From Romanomermis culicivorax (Eukaryota; Nematoda; Enoplea; Mermithida; Mermithidae), in NCBI GenBank assembly GCA_963922205.1, contig CAWUHX010000063.1:62001-126000 (forward strand): DNA of 64,000 nt. Direction: 5' to 3'. This document shows positions 23,155-35,500 of this stretch, in pieces (within the stretch, counting starts at the first letter, position 1; every line of letters starts with the position of its first letter). Made by a program: the position numbers and the translations under genes. A model generated the notes under the pieces. That model made no database searches. It was not told the DNA's origin and worked only from the letters and a program-made list of their open reading frames with translations.

Positions 23155-26100
23155 TGCACACATGTCATGGATCCAATTGCCATGTTCATTGCATAGTCGA
23201 TCATCTTTTACTTCAAATTTCGGAGTCCTACTGTCAGTGCTAACAGGTAGAGTGACTTCTGTTTCTTGCATTTTTGGGATTTTGTGTGTATTAATTGGGG
23301 CGGTATCATTTGTGATTTGCTTTCTTCTTCCTTCGAGAAATCCTTCAACGATATCATTTCAACGAGTGCATTTTTAGCACTGTATTCTTCTCCTTTGATC
23401 CAATTGATATGTTGAGTACTATATGACAGACTCTTCGACAGCAGAGTAGTCGAAGTTGTTGTTTTCATCATTGGCGTTTGTGTTCTAGTATCCTTTTCAG
23501 ATATGTCTTTGGTGTCCCTTTTGAGGTTGTATTACATCCATTTCGCTTGGAATTTTGGTTTTCACAACATGGGATTATTGTGCGACATCTTTTATTAGGG
23601 ATTCTATGGCCATCGCTGTTTCATTACTGAATTCAAGTTCAGTTGTAGCCTGTTGTGGCGTTTTTGTGGGGCTCGTGTTTTCACCTAGCAGCATTGCTTC
23701 TGGGAAAGCGGGTAAGTTCCAACTCATTGTCAAGATGTTATCCAGCAGGAAGCAAAATAAATGTTCTCATTTTCGAGAAGCCAAAATTGGTTAATTATAC
23801 GAAAAATAATAATAAGGATTTTCCTTATATTTCTTTTTCTTTACCCATTTGGTGTAGTTATAGACAGGAAAACTGTCATTTCTGAATACTATTGGACAGA
23901 AAAAATAGCGATTAGAGTAGACTGGTCATTTATTATCCCTTCAGGTTTTCTCAGTTAGCGGCATTCAGTTTGCCCATTCAGTGAGTTTGTTGTCAAACAT
24001 TCTGACACATTTTCTAATTTTGTTCGCCAATTAAAACGATTCCAGTATCATTGGTTTCTGCGAGAAGTTTTGGTATTTTATTTCAAATGATGGTATGCAA
24101 TTCCATTTCAGAATGTGGCATACCAACATGCACAACTATCGGCATCATACTGAGGACTGCATTCATCCATTCATTGTGGTTTAGTGTCGCATATAGCAGT
24201 GCTAAGACCAGTGTTTGTGAAATATGATAATCGGATTTTATGTCGTAAAACAGCCACTTTTTGGGAGGACCATAGACTTTGAACAGATCAGTAATGAAGA
24301 GACTAAAATTTGTTTGTTTGAACTTCTCAACGGTGACCATGTTTTTGTCGATATCAAACAAAAACAGAATCAACATCAGTGCACTGACTTCATATTGAAT
24401 TCTGGGTATGTTATTAGAGCATAGAGCTCTGTCTATGATTTCAGCACAAAGACTGAAGTTATCCTACTGTTTGGTTTTTTCATTGTTGGCTAGGGAAGAC
24501 ATATTTTGCTTATTTTTTTTATTGTCGGTAGTTTTGATGGATGCATTTTTTGTCTCAACGATGGTTGTATAGACACATATTCAGTACAGTGTAGCCATAG
24601 AAGATGATCTTGTTTAATACCAAGATTTTGTCTCTCATGATCACATGGAGAAGACTCTTCAATAACCTCAGGTCAATGAGGCTGAACTTGGCTTTTTCTT
24701 AACCCTCGAATTCAATGCTTGCGCTATTATATAGATTTTGCGCGGCAGTATTGATATACTCGGGCGGTAGGAAGATGTGTGGAAAAATTTGAATATTGTC
24801 ATATACGCTATGGAGGAATCTGTAGCAACCGTATGCTAGGAACATTAGAATCGGTTAATACGCATCAAGTATTGAATACGTTATGACCTGGTTATCAGGT
24901 TCACCTGCTATGGCCTTTCAGTCATTCGCTAGCAGAAAGTCCAACATGAAATGTTCAATGTTGATCCCAAACATATCAGACACAATACCTATCAATTTTT
25001 TGTTTTTGGGGCAAAGGACGATGAGTCATGCTCTTTCCCATTTTTCGGCAGATCTTTCAATGTTTTCTAGTATAATCTGGACGTCTACCAATATACTAGG
25101 GGCTAACACAGTAGTGTGCATTTTTCAGGCTTTGGATGAGTAGAAGTTTCAGCTGTGCATGTCTTTGAGAAATTTCCAATTGTCAGGTTAGTCAAAACTG
25201 ATGATCAACATTTTCGGTGTAGACACAAATTTGTAGAATGAAGTCCAGTGCTTGGACATAGCTGGGAGAGCACAAAACATTAGCATATGACCAGTTGGGA
25301 ATCCAAGATGTATGGACCTAGCCACATGAGCCACGTTTTGATTCTGTATATCCAATTTTGTCTTGTGAATATATAGTTGATTCATCAAAATCTTTTCAAT
25401 GTTGAAACTGACCAACACGTGGCTTTGAAAATTCCATTTGGCATGGATTGCCAACACATTTTTGAGATTGCCATTTTCAATGTAGGTTGGCTCCTGAAGG
25501 ACGTTTAATGGTTGACCATAGACCATCTCATTCACTTGATATTGTATTCATCAGTGAAGAAAAATCAGTCATCCAGGTGATGCTGTTTCATTGATACATT
25601 ATATAAGGATCTTGATTATTGAAAATTTTTTGAACATTGGGGGTGGATTGACCAATGACAAAACCAATGCCGACACCTGCAATGTGGTCACTTTGCTCTC
25701 ACCCGTCATGATTGATTTGAATTTTGATTCAATCAGTATCCAAATACTTCAATGATATTGCTTAACAATTTGCAAAATTTGAAGAATGAAAAACAAGTTG
25801 CCAAAACCTTGCTATAAAGAATGATGCTGTAGAATGGAGAGTAGTTAACCACAATATCAAATTTTCATGCACATATCAGAAAGTGTAAAATTAAGATTGG
25901 GTGGGACCAGAGGAAGATAATTCTATGGCGCACGCTTTTCCTATTGGAATATTCGTTTTTTGAGTGGTGCTGCTTCTCAGGGAAGGTCAATTTCTTATTT
26001 GATTGATGGTGGCTATTCGCATCAGTTTGTGACAAATAAACACACATTCCATTCACTCAATCCACTCAGAATCTTGCAGTAGCGCCTTTAGTGCATTTTT

Positions 26101-26221
26101 AAGAATACTAGTATTTTAGGCTCATCGATGAAATTTCTGATTAAAATATATATGAACGATTATCACAATTTTGTTAATAAATATAAAAATAAATATGTTA
26201 GTCCAATTGTTATGAATATAT

Positions 26222-27979
26222 TTACAAATCTTTCGAATCGTTTTCTAGTTTCAGAGGACCACTGTCTTCGGATTCTAGAATTGCCAATGCCGTATGAGGC
26301 ATGTGTGGCTTAACTCCCGAAAGTGAGACTTTCTGAGATTGTCCAGGACAATCTAAACTATCAATAGTTATAACGTTTTTCGAAATTTTGGAGTTCATGA
26401 CCACTACAAAGGGTCAGATGAAGTCTTTATCAATTTTCGTGGATTTTTTGCTATTAACTAGCAGTACTAGATCATTTAGATCATATTTTTGCTCTTTCGC
26501 TTTTCTATCAAAATACCCATTATGCGATTCAGATGCCTGAGTGAAGATAGGGATCGGCCGAGGGTAAAATAAAAAGCCTCGGCCTCGGCGGAGGATTTTT
26601 TTAACATGATATTATATTAATACACTGGTCACTGGTAATACTAATAAGAGACTTCTTTACTCTTGCCTTTATGATCTTCATCAAGTAATTCAAAACATAA
26701 AAAAATTTATTGTATGTAGGTTGAAACTTGAAAGCAATAACAAATAATTTCAATTGAGAAAGTCAAGTAAATTTCACTCGGATTTTGTAGAATTTATGGA
26801 GTCAACCCGTCACTTTGATGCAGTAAACATTTTACATCAAAAATATCCTACTTGCTTTAGAGTTGCAAATAATCCTTGGCCTCAGCCATTTTTGATCGAC
26901 ACCCTCGGCCTGGCCGAGGGTACCAATCCTCAGCTGAGGCCCAGGCCGATCCCTAAGTGAAGATACATTGGTACGCCTTGTAGTTTAATGTTAGTGTTAG
27001 GCTTTTCGCACAATTGAAGTCAATAGCAATTCTGGGTTCATACCCTCACAACAGTCGAAATGGAGAAAAGTGAGTAGCTGTGTGAGGAACAGTGAGATAT
27101 CCTTCCCATTTATTGGGATCATTGACAGTGAACTTTTTTAGTTGCGAAATCAATGTTTGGTTGAATCTTTCCACCATGCTGTTACATTGTGGGTGATACA
27201 CAGTAGTGTTTATTTTTTGGGTTATTGTTTTTATTTAGAAGATTCATGATATCTTTCATCAAATTTGAGGTAAAACCTGCACCTTGATCTGATAGCAGGT
27301 ATTTTGGGCTTCCATGAACCAGGATTACATTATTTATGAAACTTTAAATAATAGTGGCTGCTTTTTGATCTACAATCAAATGAGCACTTACCCATTTGGT
27401 GAAATTGTCTTGGAAGACAATGACATATGATCTTTTCTCACGGAGAGGAGAAATATTTACCATATCAGTTGCAATGATTTCAAACAGATATTTCGGTTGT
27501 ATTGGCAAAAGTCGATGTGGTTTTGGGAACTGTGAAGTTGTTTGTTGACAGATTTTGCATGTTTTGATCCATTTGATTATCGATTCTTCTATCTTTGGCC
27601 ACCAAAAATGTTGATGGATCATCGCGGTAGTGTGAGTATGACCCTGATGGCTCAAAATTTTTGTGCCATGAAATTGAAACAAAATGCTTTGAATTAGTGT
27701 AGTTGGGACTACTATCGTTGAAGCTGTGTTAGCTTGTTTCAAAGTTTGATATAGTATTTCATTGTCAGTATGGAACACAGATGAAATCATAGAGATTTGC
27801 TTCTGTTCAAGCATTTCCAATAATTTCACGATGTACAGATCCTTTTTCTGGGCTTCTCGAATTTCTTCTGACGTTTTTAGCATTACAAGATGTTTGTTGG
27901 GTTGCTGGAAGTCTTTTTCGCTTTTAGGCAGTTTATCTTGAGAAGGAAGTTTGCTGTTTTCTTCTTCTTTTTGAGTCAT
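26222..27979 (-). pseudogene. Retroelement integrase region (H2C2 finger and rve core)
   Basis: The first 211 residues (27979-27344) stay open. They contain an HHCC-type finger ([15 protein letters not shown]...TCKICQQ) and the first part of the rve core, where ATDMVNIS holds the first catalytic Asp. Further downstream in broken frames are a DQG-A-GF motif (second Asp) and a VERFNQTL motif with the catalytic Glu. Beyond that lies a C-terminal segment resumed after the 408-bp MITE at 26548-26955. The enzyme would join retroelement cDNA ends to host DNA; here it is interrupted by several stops and the MITE. Confidence 0.78.
26548..26955. mobile_element. hAT-type MITE, TIR TAGGGATCGGCC
   Basis: The 408-bp element starts TAGGGATCGGCCGAGGG and ends GAGGCCCAGGCCGATCCCTA. 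It is flanked by the identical 8-mer AGTGAAGA (26540-26547 and 26956-26963). CCTCGGCC-rich subterminal words occur on both ends. It interrupts the retroelement integrase region; the coding frame resumes across the empty site. Confidence 0.9.
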
Positions 27980-28039
27980 TGATCTTGTGATAGCTACAAC
28001 AGTTCATTGATCTTGTGATAGCCACATGAAGCATCAGTC

Positions 28040-29400
28040 AAAATATTTCATTCGCCACTTCTTCATTAGACATCAATTTTGGTTTAGAATGAGGCTTGTT
28101 TCCTGACAGAAAGTCAGTGCAAATGTTCTCTTTTCCTTTCACATATTTAACATGATAATCATAGTCTTGAAGTTTCACCACGAAGTTTAGGAGTCACGAG
28201 TTTCGATGTTTTTCTTCTTTGATTCATTGTGAAGGTTTATAGTCAGTTCTGACCATCACCTTTTGACTGTAGACATAGTGTCTATACCATCAAAATGCTT
28301 CTACAATTGCGAGACACTCGCACTTAGTAGTACTGTAGCGAGTCTCTACGTCTGAAAGAACTCTACTGTTGTAAGTGATGACCCATTGATCATTTTGGTT
28401 TTCTTGATATAGAGTCCCCCTGATAGCAGGATTGCTAGCATTGGTCTGTATGATAAATTCCGATTTTTTTTTGTTATAGACAGGATATCACAAAAATGGT
28501 GTTAAAGGTAGAGATCTTTTAATCTCATTAAAAATGGCTATATGTTCTTTCATATCATATTTGGAGTCCTTTCATAGGAGTTGATACAACAGTTGTGAAA
28601 GAGTGGCAAGATTTGGTATGAATCGTGTGCACCACTGGACAAGGCCCAAAAAACTTTGAAGATCTTTTAGTTTTCAGCATTTCATAGTTTACGATTGTGA
28701 ATACCTTTTCAGGATCAGGCCAGATGCTCTTTTCACTCAGCAAATGGCTGAGAAACTTCACTTGTTTCGGTAGGAATTCACATTTATCAGGTCATAATAT
28801 TAGATTCACATTGCAAAGAGCCTCGAAAATCAGTTGGATATGCTCTAGATGGTCATTATATGCTCGCCAAAAACCTATAATATTGTCCATGTAGATGAGA
28901 CAGATTTTCCAGATTTAAGGATGTAAGATCCGTTCTGACAGTCTCTGAAACTCAGAAAGAGCATTTTTCAAACCGAAATGTAGAACTTTGAATCAGAACA
29001 AGCCTTCTTGGCTGATGAAAGTCCTTTTATCACATGAATTTGCCAGTAGCCTGCTTTTAAATCTAGAGTTGAGAAGAATGGCCCATTTCTCAAAACATCT
29101 AGGTAGTCATTGATTTGCTGAATCAGAAATTTATCACTCGGTGTGACTTTATTTATGCCTAGATAGTCGAGTATGGGTCGCCAACTTCCATCTGTTTTCA
29201 TTACAAGAAACATAGAGGCAGCCCACAGAGATTGCAAAGGTTCTTTTAGACCTTTCTCGAGCATTTCTTGGATTTTCTGATGTACCATCAGCCTCTGTTC
29301 AATGGGCATGAGATAATTGTGTTTCGCAAATGGTTTAGCATCACTAGTGTCTATGGAGACTATTGACTCATGAGTTAGAGTAGGTTGATCTCCGAGGAGA
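28040..29400 (-). pseudogene. Retroelement reverse transcriptase and RNase H
   Basis: The RT starts near 29370 on the minus strand and includes AASMFLVMKTDGSWRPILDY and FFSTLDLKAGYWQI, hallmarks of the Ty3/Gypsy RT palm. The active-site box reads YMDN at 28893-28882 instead of YMDD, so the second metal-binding Asp is lost. RNase H follows with QTNAS where QTDAS is expected, again Asp to Asn. Frames are broken around 28965, 28760 and 28550. Known function of the family is cDNA synthesis from the element RNA; this copy cannot do so. Confidence 0.82.
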
Positions 29401-30445
29401 CTGAAAACATCACATTATTGGTTCGTAACTTTGATAGCAATTTTCTTATCATCTTTATCGATATTCAATTTTTCACTCATTTTTCCAAAAGTGATTTGAA
29501 GTTTTTCTTCTTCCGATTTAGTCGACTGATCATTAACCAATGCAGCTGGCTCATGATCTTTGTGATTGCTTAGTGATGTGATAATTATTTTCGGTTCTTG
29601 GAGCTTGAATTTAACCTCAGGGATGAGCTGGTTAGGTTGTGGTTGTGGATATTCACAGTTTTCTTTGCCAAAGATCACGGGCTGAACTATGAAGTTTTTA
29701 AAGCTATCACTCGTGAAACAGTAGACTTTCAGTTAACCTAAGTTTGGCAGTTCTGTTCTACATAGCATGATGAGATGTTCAAAATCAGTAGCAATTTGTT
29801 GATTTTCACAATTTGCGTTAGATTTCATCCTGAACATCCCGAATACTTTAGCATAGGGCCTTTTTCTGATTAGTTTCAAAACTAGATTTAGTTCTTGCTG
29901 AACATCTCCAATTTGAATGAAATTTTCACGAAAGTTGATTACAGCTCGTACGCTAGGATGCCCTAGGAAATCAGTTCCTAAGGGCTTTGCTCTCTGATGG
30001 TAAGTAGTATCCAGCATCATATTAGATGGGTTCCAAAAGATGATTTTATTTTGAAGATTATCACCCCTCAGATATCAATGATATCACCCTGGGCAACTTT
30101 TACCTGTGCAGATGTTTCTAGCCAATCATAGTCAATCCCAAAAGAGCATTGAGCTAGACATGAGGAAATGACTGAGCACTGGGCACAGGTATCGATTAGC
30201 ACTTTTGTTTTGTTTTTTCCAATTTTGGCATCAATGTGAAAAGCACATGTAGGAGCATAGAGGCTCAAAAGTTTGATATCTTTTTGAGAACATTTTTCAA
30301 ATCGACACATGCTAGATCTTGCAATCCACCGTTCTGTGGTTTTTTCAATACTGAAATTGGTGATTCTCCGAGCAACGAAAAAGTTTGTAGCTTTTGACCT
30401 TTCAGTCGGTTCAAGCATATTAGTGGTGTTAGTCCTTAGTTTCAT
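29400..30445 (-). pseudogene. Retroelement aspartic protease and linker to RT
   Basis: Residues 82-95 of the ORF ending at 30068 read VLIDTCAQCSVIS, the retropepsin active-site loop. The D-T/S-G triad appears as D-T-C (Gly to Cys). The next open segment (30020-29733) contains LGTDFLGHPSV, resembling the C-terminal LG-x-DFL hairpin of retropepsins. A polar segment (29678-29415) then leads to RT. A stop splits the two halves near 30065. Confidence 0.72.
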
Positions 30446-30529
30446 CAGAACAAAAGTTTTAGGTGAGTTAGATTAGTTAGTTAGTTAGATTAATTAATAG
30501 CAAAATTTTCTGCTACAGTTGCGAAGAAG

Positions 30530-31628
30530 CTAGCTGAGTCTGTGCAGACTGTGAGCTATTCATTGGATAATAGTAGTGCTTCTCATTTATCTTTTCTTGA
30601 TGTGGTTCAAAATCACATAGAGAAATGTTGGCTACATCTCTCTGGTAGTTTCTATTATCATGATTGTAAAATCAATTATTTCGGTCTAAATTTTGGTTGT
30701 GATTTAGCATGTAGTTACACATATTTTGTTGAAAATGAGGAGGCCAATTATTGTTTTGCCATTGCAGATTTGATTGTTGTTGTCGAGGCTGTGCAGCCTG
30801 TGGTCTCAACTGATGGCATTTGGAAATATCATGTTCACACTGACCATGATAGGTGCAGTATTTTGGTGGTCAATCACATGACTGATTTTGCTGAAAATTT
30901 CAATTCTGAGAAAAATCCCATGAAGGAATGTTTTCTCTATTTTGGAAATCCGGACTCCTTCCCTATTGAATCGCAATCTTCAATTTTCGAAATTACTGTT
31001 GTTTCATGAATTTTCTCGTATTCTGAGTTTTTCGAGGATTCATTTCACGCTTTTTTAGCTTGTTATTCGTCATTGTAGTCTGATTTTCTTGAAATCTCAC
31101 AGTATTTTGCTGTCTGAAGTCATTGCTGTTTCGGGATCGCGAACTTTCCCTGAAGGGATGTTTCGAATCATCTCTAAATCTAGACTGAGATGGTTGCTGT
31201 TTTGATAGATTTTCGAGTTTGTTAACCAGTATAGGTTGTTCAACTCTCACGCTCATCTGTTTATTTACTCTTTGAAATTTCTGAACTTTTGCGATGGCTA
31301 TTCCTAAATTGGTGATAGTTTCTAGAGTGCTCGTGTCAATCGAGCCTCTGTAGATTTCCAGCATTTTCCAAAGAAAAGTTGTGATAACTTTTCTATGGCA
31401 ATACTCAGCACTCCGGTCATACTACAGTAGATGTATGTATGTGCTGATTCTGTTTAGGAATGCAAACAGATCTTTGGTTTCAAAAGGAGTGATAGACTGT
31501 GACTTGCATTGGACGTATCTTGATCCCAATTCAGAGCATTCATACACATCAAAATTTGTTTCACTTCTTCATATGATCCGACTTCTCTTACGGTGGTTAG
31601 AGCACCATCCCAAGTCAAGCGATGCATA
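30530..31628 (-). pseudogene. Retroelement gag, C-terminal part with zinc knuckle
   Basis: The minus-strand reading that begins at the Polinton boundary (31628) is open for about 80 codons in the same phase as the gag segment on the other side of the Polinton. It later contains basic Arg/Gln-rich stretches (31364-30993) and a zinc-knuckle-like CTYHGQCEHDISKC near 30830. Gag packages the element RNA. Stops and frameshifts separate the pieces. The plus-strand ORF at 30542-31009 is a shadow of this region. Confidence 0.7.
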
Positions 31629-32239
31629 AGTAGTATAGAGACCCCCCTTAAGAGTGTTTTGGGGACTACACTGTGTTAAATATAGGAAATTTAGTACACA
31701 TAAAAACTTTGAAAGAAAACGGGGACTAGTGTACAAAACATAGCCGACCTTCTTTGGACTACTATGACCTCATTTTTCCGGCTGGAAAAAACATGACGTC
31801 ACACCTGAGGTACAAAGAAAAAAGTTGCCGAAACTTGGCCCACCCACATCTCTGTCAAAACTCCAAATAATGTAACATATATGGTACTTTTCAGAATCAG
31901 CTCAATGTGATCTATCCATTGGTACCCAACATAACCCATCCAACGCTAAAGCCTAAATTTAGTGTGGGCTCTACCATTTATGTTATTTGTTAATATGCAT
32001 TGCCCCCGCTGCCCACCGCCGCCCGCGCCTGTTGGGGGGGGGAGGAAAGTTTGCCTAGCTAATAAAGCTGAAGCTGCCGCTTCAAGCTTTACATAGCTAG
32101 CCTAAATAGGAAAGTCATGTGATACATCAACAGAAATTGTGTACTTATTCACACTGATCACAGGATCAGTCCCAGTGCCAGCCGCGGGGAGGCTAGTACA
32201 CATGTGGCACTGATACTTTCATAGAAAGTACCCATAATA
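31629..32239. repeat. Polinton left terminal inverted repeat
   Basis: About 611 bases match the inverse of 44919-45971 once the 435-bp MITE and its duplication are removed from the right copy. Scattered substitutions are visible, so the copies have diverged since insertion. Confidence 0.93.
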
Positions 32240-32596
32240 TGAGAAAAGTGTTCAAATAACAACAAATATTTAGCACTCTGCATACATATGCATGCCTGAT
32301 GCACAAATCTGCTTGACCCTAGACTGTCAATGGCTCCTCACCATGCATCTAGTGCCAAACAGTGCTTATGCACATGTGTGTGACTCCAGGCCATCAATGG
32401 CTCCTCACCATGCACCAAGAACCCCTACAATACACTGACCTCAAAGGGTATCCATACTTAATTATCTGACTTCCTTTTTCATAAGCTCTAAGATTCAAAT
32501 ATCTACCTAGGAGGCAACCAAAAAGCAAAAAAGAGACAAGAATAAAAAATAAAGGGCAAAAATTGACAAGGACAAAATTTTATTCGAAAAAATATT

Positions 32597-35500
32597 CTAA
32601 CAACTATGGAAAAAATAATACACTTCTTGGATGCATAATGGTAAAGTAGTTATTCCATCATCTAACACTTTCCTCTTTATATACAAATATGGTAATCCTT
32701 GTTTTTCTTGTATGTATCTCCATATCAGCTTGGGTTTTGAAACCAATATTTTCACCTTCCCAAGGTGTTTTTGTTGCCAAAACCATATTGTATTTGTCAA
32801 AGGTTAGATCATTGATCTTTTTCATAATACCATTACAGCTTATTTTCTTTTCATTGTTTCCAATTCCTATGTAAGTTTTTGCTGATAAGCAGCACATTGC
32901 AGTTCCTTGCCACTCAACTTTGAGCAATCCTGGTGTTCACTTGTCTTCTTTTCTTGTTACAAACCATTTGGGATAAATTTCAGTTATAAAATGGTCTTTC
33001 AATTCAGGTCTAACTGCATCAAGCAAAGTCTCTGTTGATAAAGCCAAATAAATGCTGTCAGTATCAGTTTCCATACACTGATATTTTGTTTGATCAAGGT
33101 AAATTTGAAGTACATCATAAAAAAATTCTAGCATCTTGATTTTTGCCCAATTATAAACAGATAAACCAATCACAATTGGCAAATCCAATTTGATTTCAGC
33201 TTTCCACATTTGCACTTTGTAACAGTTGGATGAAATACTTTCAATTTTTTTTACATAAGGACTGTAGCTACATTCTACAGCTTTTTCCTGATCACAGTAG
33301 AAAACATTCACATGTTTTTCTTTGTTTGTGAGTGTTTTACCATATCCGGTGTTACCAAGCAGTTTGTATGTATCTGCTAAGATTGATAACTCCGGGTCAG
33401 CATCTCCATCTTTGCAAAGCTTTGTAACTACATCACAAAATTTTTCACAGGGTTTTGATTCATCATACTGAACAACTTCATAAATATTATCAAACACTAA
33501 GCCATGTTGAACCAAGAAACAAATCATTGGTGTAGATAGAAATATGTCTTTGCTAAAGTAGCTGCTAATTAAGCAGTCACATGGTTTACTTAATTGTCTA
33601 GTCTTCAAAGCATATTCTTTCATATGATCTCCAATATCATCAATTCCAACTTGAGCATGCTTGATTATTGGAGGAAAGTCAGCATACTTCTGTCTTAGAT
33701 GCTCTGGTGTAGAAATGTCAACTCTTGCAAAGCCAAAAACCATTCCACTCAGAATTGAGGACTTCATTTGTTAATAAGGGAGGAATTTTGAATTGAAGAA
33801 TGCTCTAAATAGATGTTTGTTCTGGGAAATGTATTTTTGACGAGACAACTTCCATTCATATTCCCATATGGTAACTAGATTGTATCCCAGTGATTGTATG
33901 TATTTCTCTTTTTCAACAATCCAGTCTTTTGCTTTCATTGAATCTTTCCCTTTGTTTCACCATCCTGCGGGGCAGTCATGACAGTGCCAGTAACATCCAT
34001 AAAATTCGTAAGCATTATTAGTCGTTTGACAAAATCCATCAACAAGTAAATGTTTCGGTCCAACCCATTTTTCTTTATTATTTCCTAAATGCTGAATATG
34101 GTATCCACATTTTTGTGACTCTTGTTCTAGCCACTCAATCAAAATTGACTTTGAGGAAACATTCTCTTTAAAGCCATCCTGATTGAGAACCCAGTGATCG
34201 AAGTGACCTGATGGTGTTGACATTGACTGAGCCCACAAATATAAAGCATTAAAATCTAACCCGATTATGCTTTTCACAATTCTCTCAGGATTATTCTGGA
34301 TGAAGGTTGCATCTTTAATTGCAAATCGATTCATTACCATGGCAAGCCCTCCACGCATACTTGCCTTAAGTCTATAGTGTAGTTCCTTTGTTTTCTCATT
34401 GAATAACACAAAATGAGTTTCTGGTATACTGTTACAGAGGTAATGCTCTGTTACACCAGGTAAAGAAAGAGCCTCTCTAAATACATCAATTTTGAAATTA
34501 ATCCAATAAATTTGGACCATATTGAGGCATGCTTCCAAAAATGGTTCAATATTGCGTAAATTATAGAATCTGAGATAATCAAACATAGTTTGCATCCCAT
34601 TTTCATTCTGCTACTGCTGAAATTGATTGTATGACTCTTGACTGATGGATTCTTTCCTTAATGAACTATAGAATCATTCTTTGGCAGGAAGTTGTTTTTC
34701 GTAAAGCTTTTCGAATGAATCTATATACTGGTATGGGAAATGAGCTTTTGTCAGTTTGGCCTTATAAGCCCTCATGAACCTGTCAAGGCTGAAACCTGGA
34801 GCTGCATATACACTTGCATCCAAGAATTTGAGTGAATCACTTGAAAGACATAGATAGAATCCATTGCGTAAAATAGCCTTTGGCCATCTTACCAAATCAT
34901 TTGATCTTGCTTGATTGACCATCTTGGGAAATATGTTATGTTTGATTAAATTCAAGTCGTACTTTCCAGAATTAAATCCAACACAAATCAATTGCTCACA
35001 GTACATTGTCAACTTGCTCTTTATGGATTTTATAAAGTTTAAATGACCCTTTGCACGCCTCACATCTTTTTGATTCTTCTTCAACTCAGGTATAAGACAT
35101 TCAGATTTGTTCGTCTGTGATTCAAGTTCAAAAAATATTGATTGAAATTGATGCAGTAGTATTTCTTGCTGTCTCATGCTTATGAGATAGAGATGATCCA
35201 CCATTCTGGAAATTAATACATCTGGATTGCTGTCAATTAGACACACAGCTTGTTCATATCCAGGCACATTAGAGGCTACTGCACAAAAGACTGGTTGATG
35301 CTCTGCAACATAAACTAGCTTATTTGATGCTGTCTTCTCTTCTCTGATCAATAATGATTCGAAATCATACACAGCAATATATTTGCAGAACTGTAAAGGC
35401 AATGGAATTTTTATATTTAAAGTCTCTAATAGTTCAAATACAGTTTGCTTTACTTGAAAAACCCCTCCCACAAATTTATGGCGAGTCTGTCCACTGTGGC

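Larger units (their letters stand above)
21228..26221 (-). other. Unassigned 3' region of the minus-strand retroelement
   Basis: Downstream of the integrase region on the minus strand, short open segments lie in the same direction (for example 25535-25188, 24376-24083, 23471-23208, 22060 to about 22200, 21776-21534), separated by stops. At 23163 the open segment continues in frame across the hAT insertion at 22212-23154 once the duplication is discounted. This shows it was one coding stretch when that element landed. The translations are polar with many charged residues. I do not recognise a domain and see no clear signal peptide or fusion-protein signature. It may be a third retroelement ORF or a separate older element. 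Confidence 0.45.

Noticed and set aside
30542-31009. 155-codon plus-strand ORF as a gene
   Set aside because: It overlaps the retroelement gag zinc-knuckle region on the minus strand; its protein has no domain and it is the complement of a low-stop frame.
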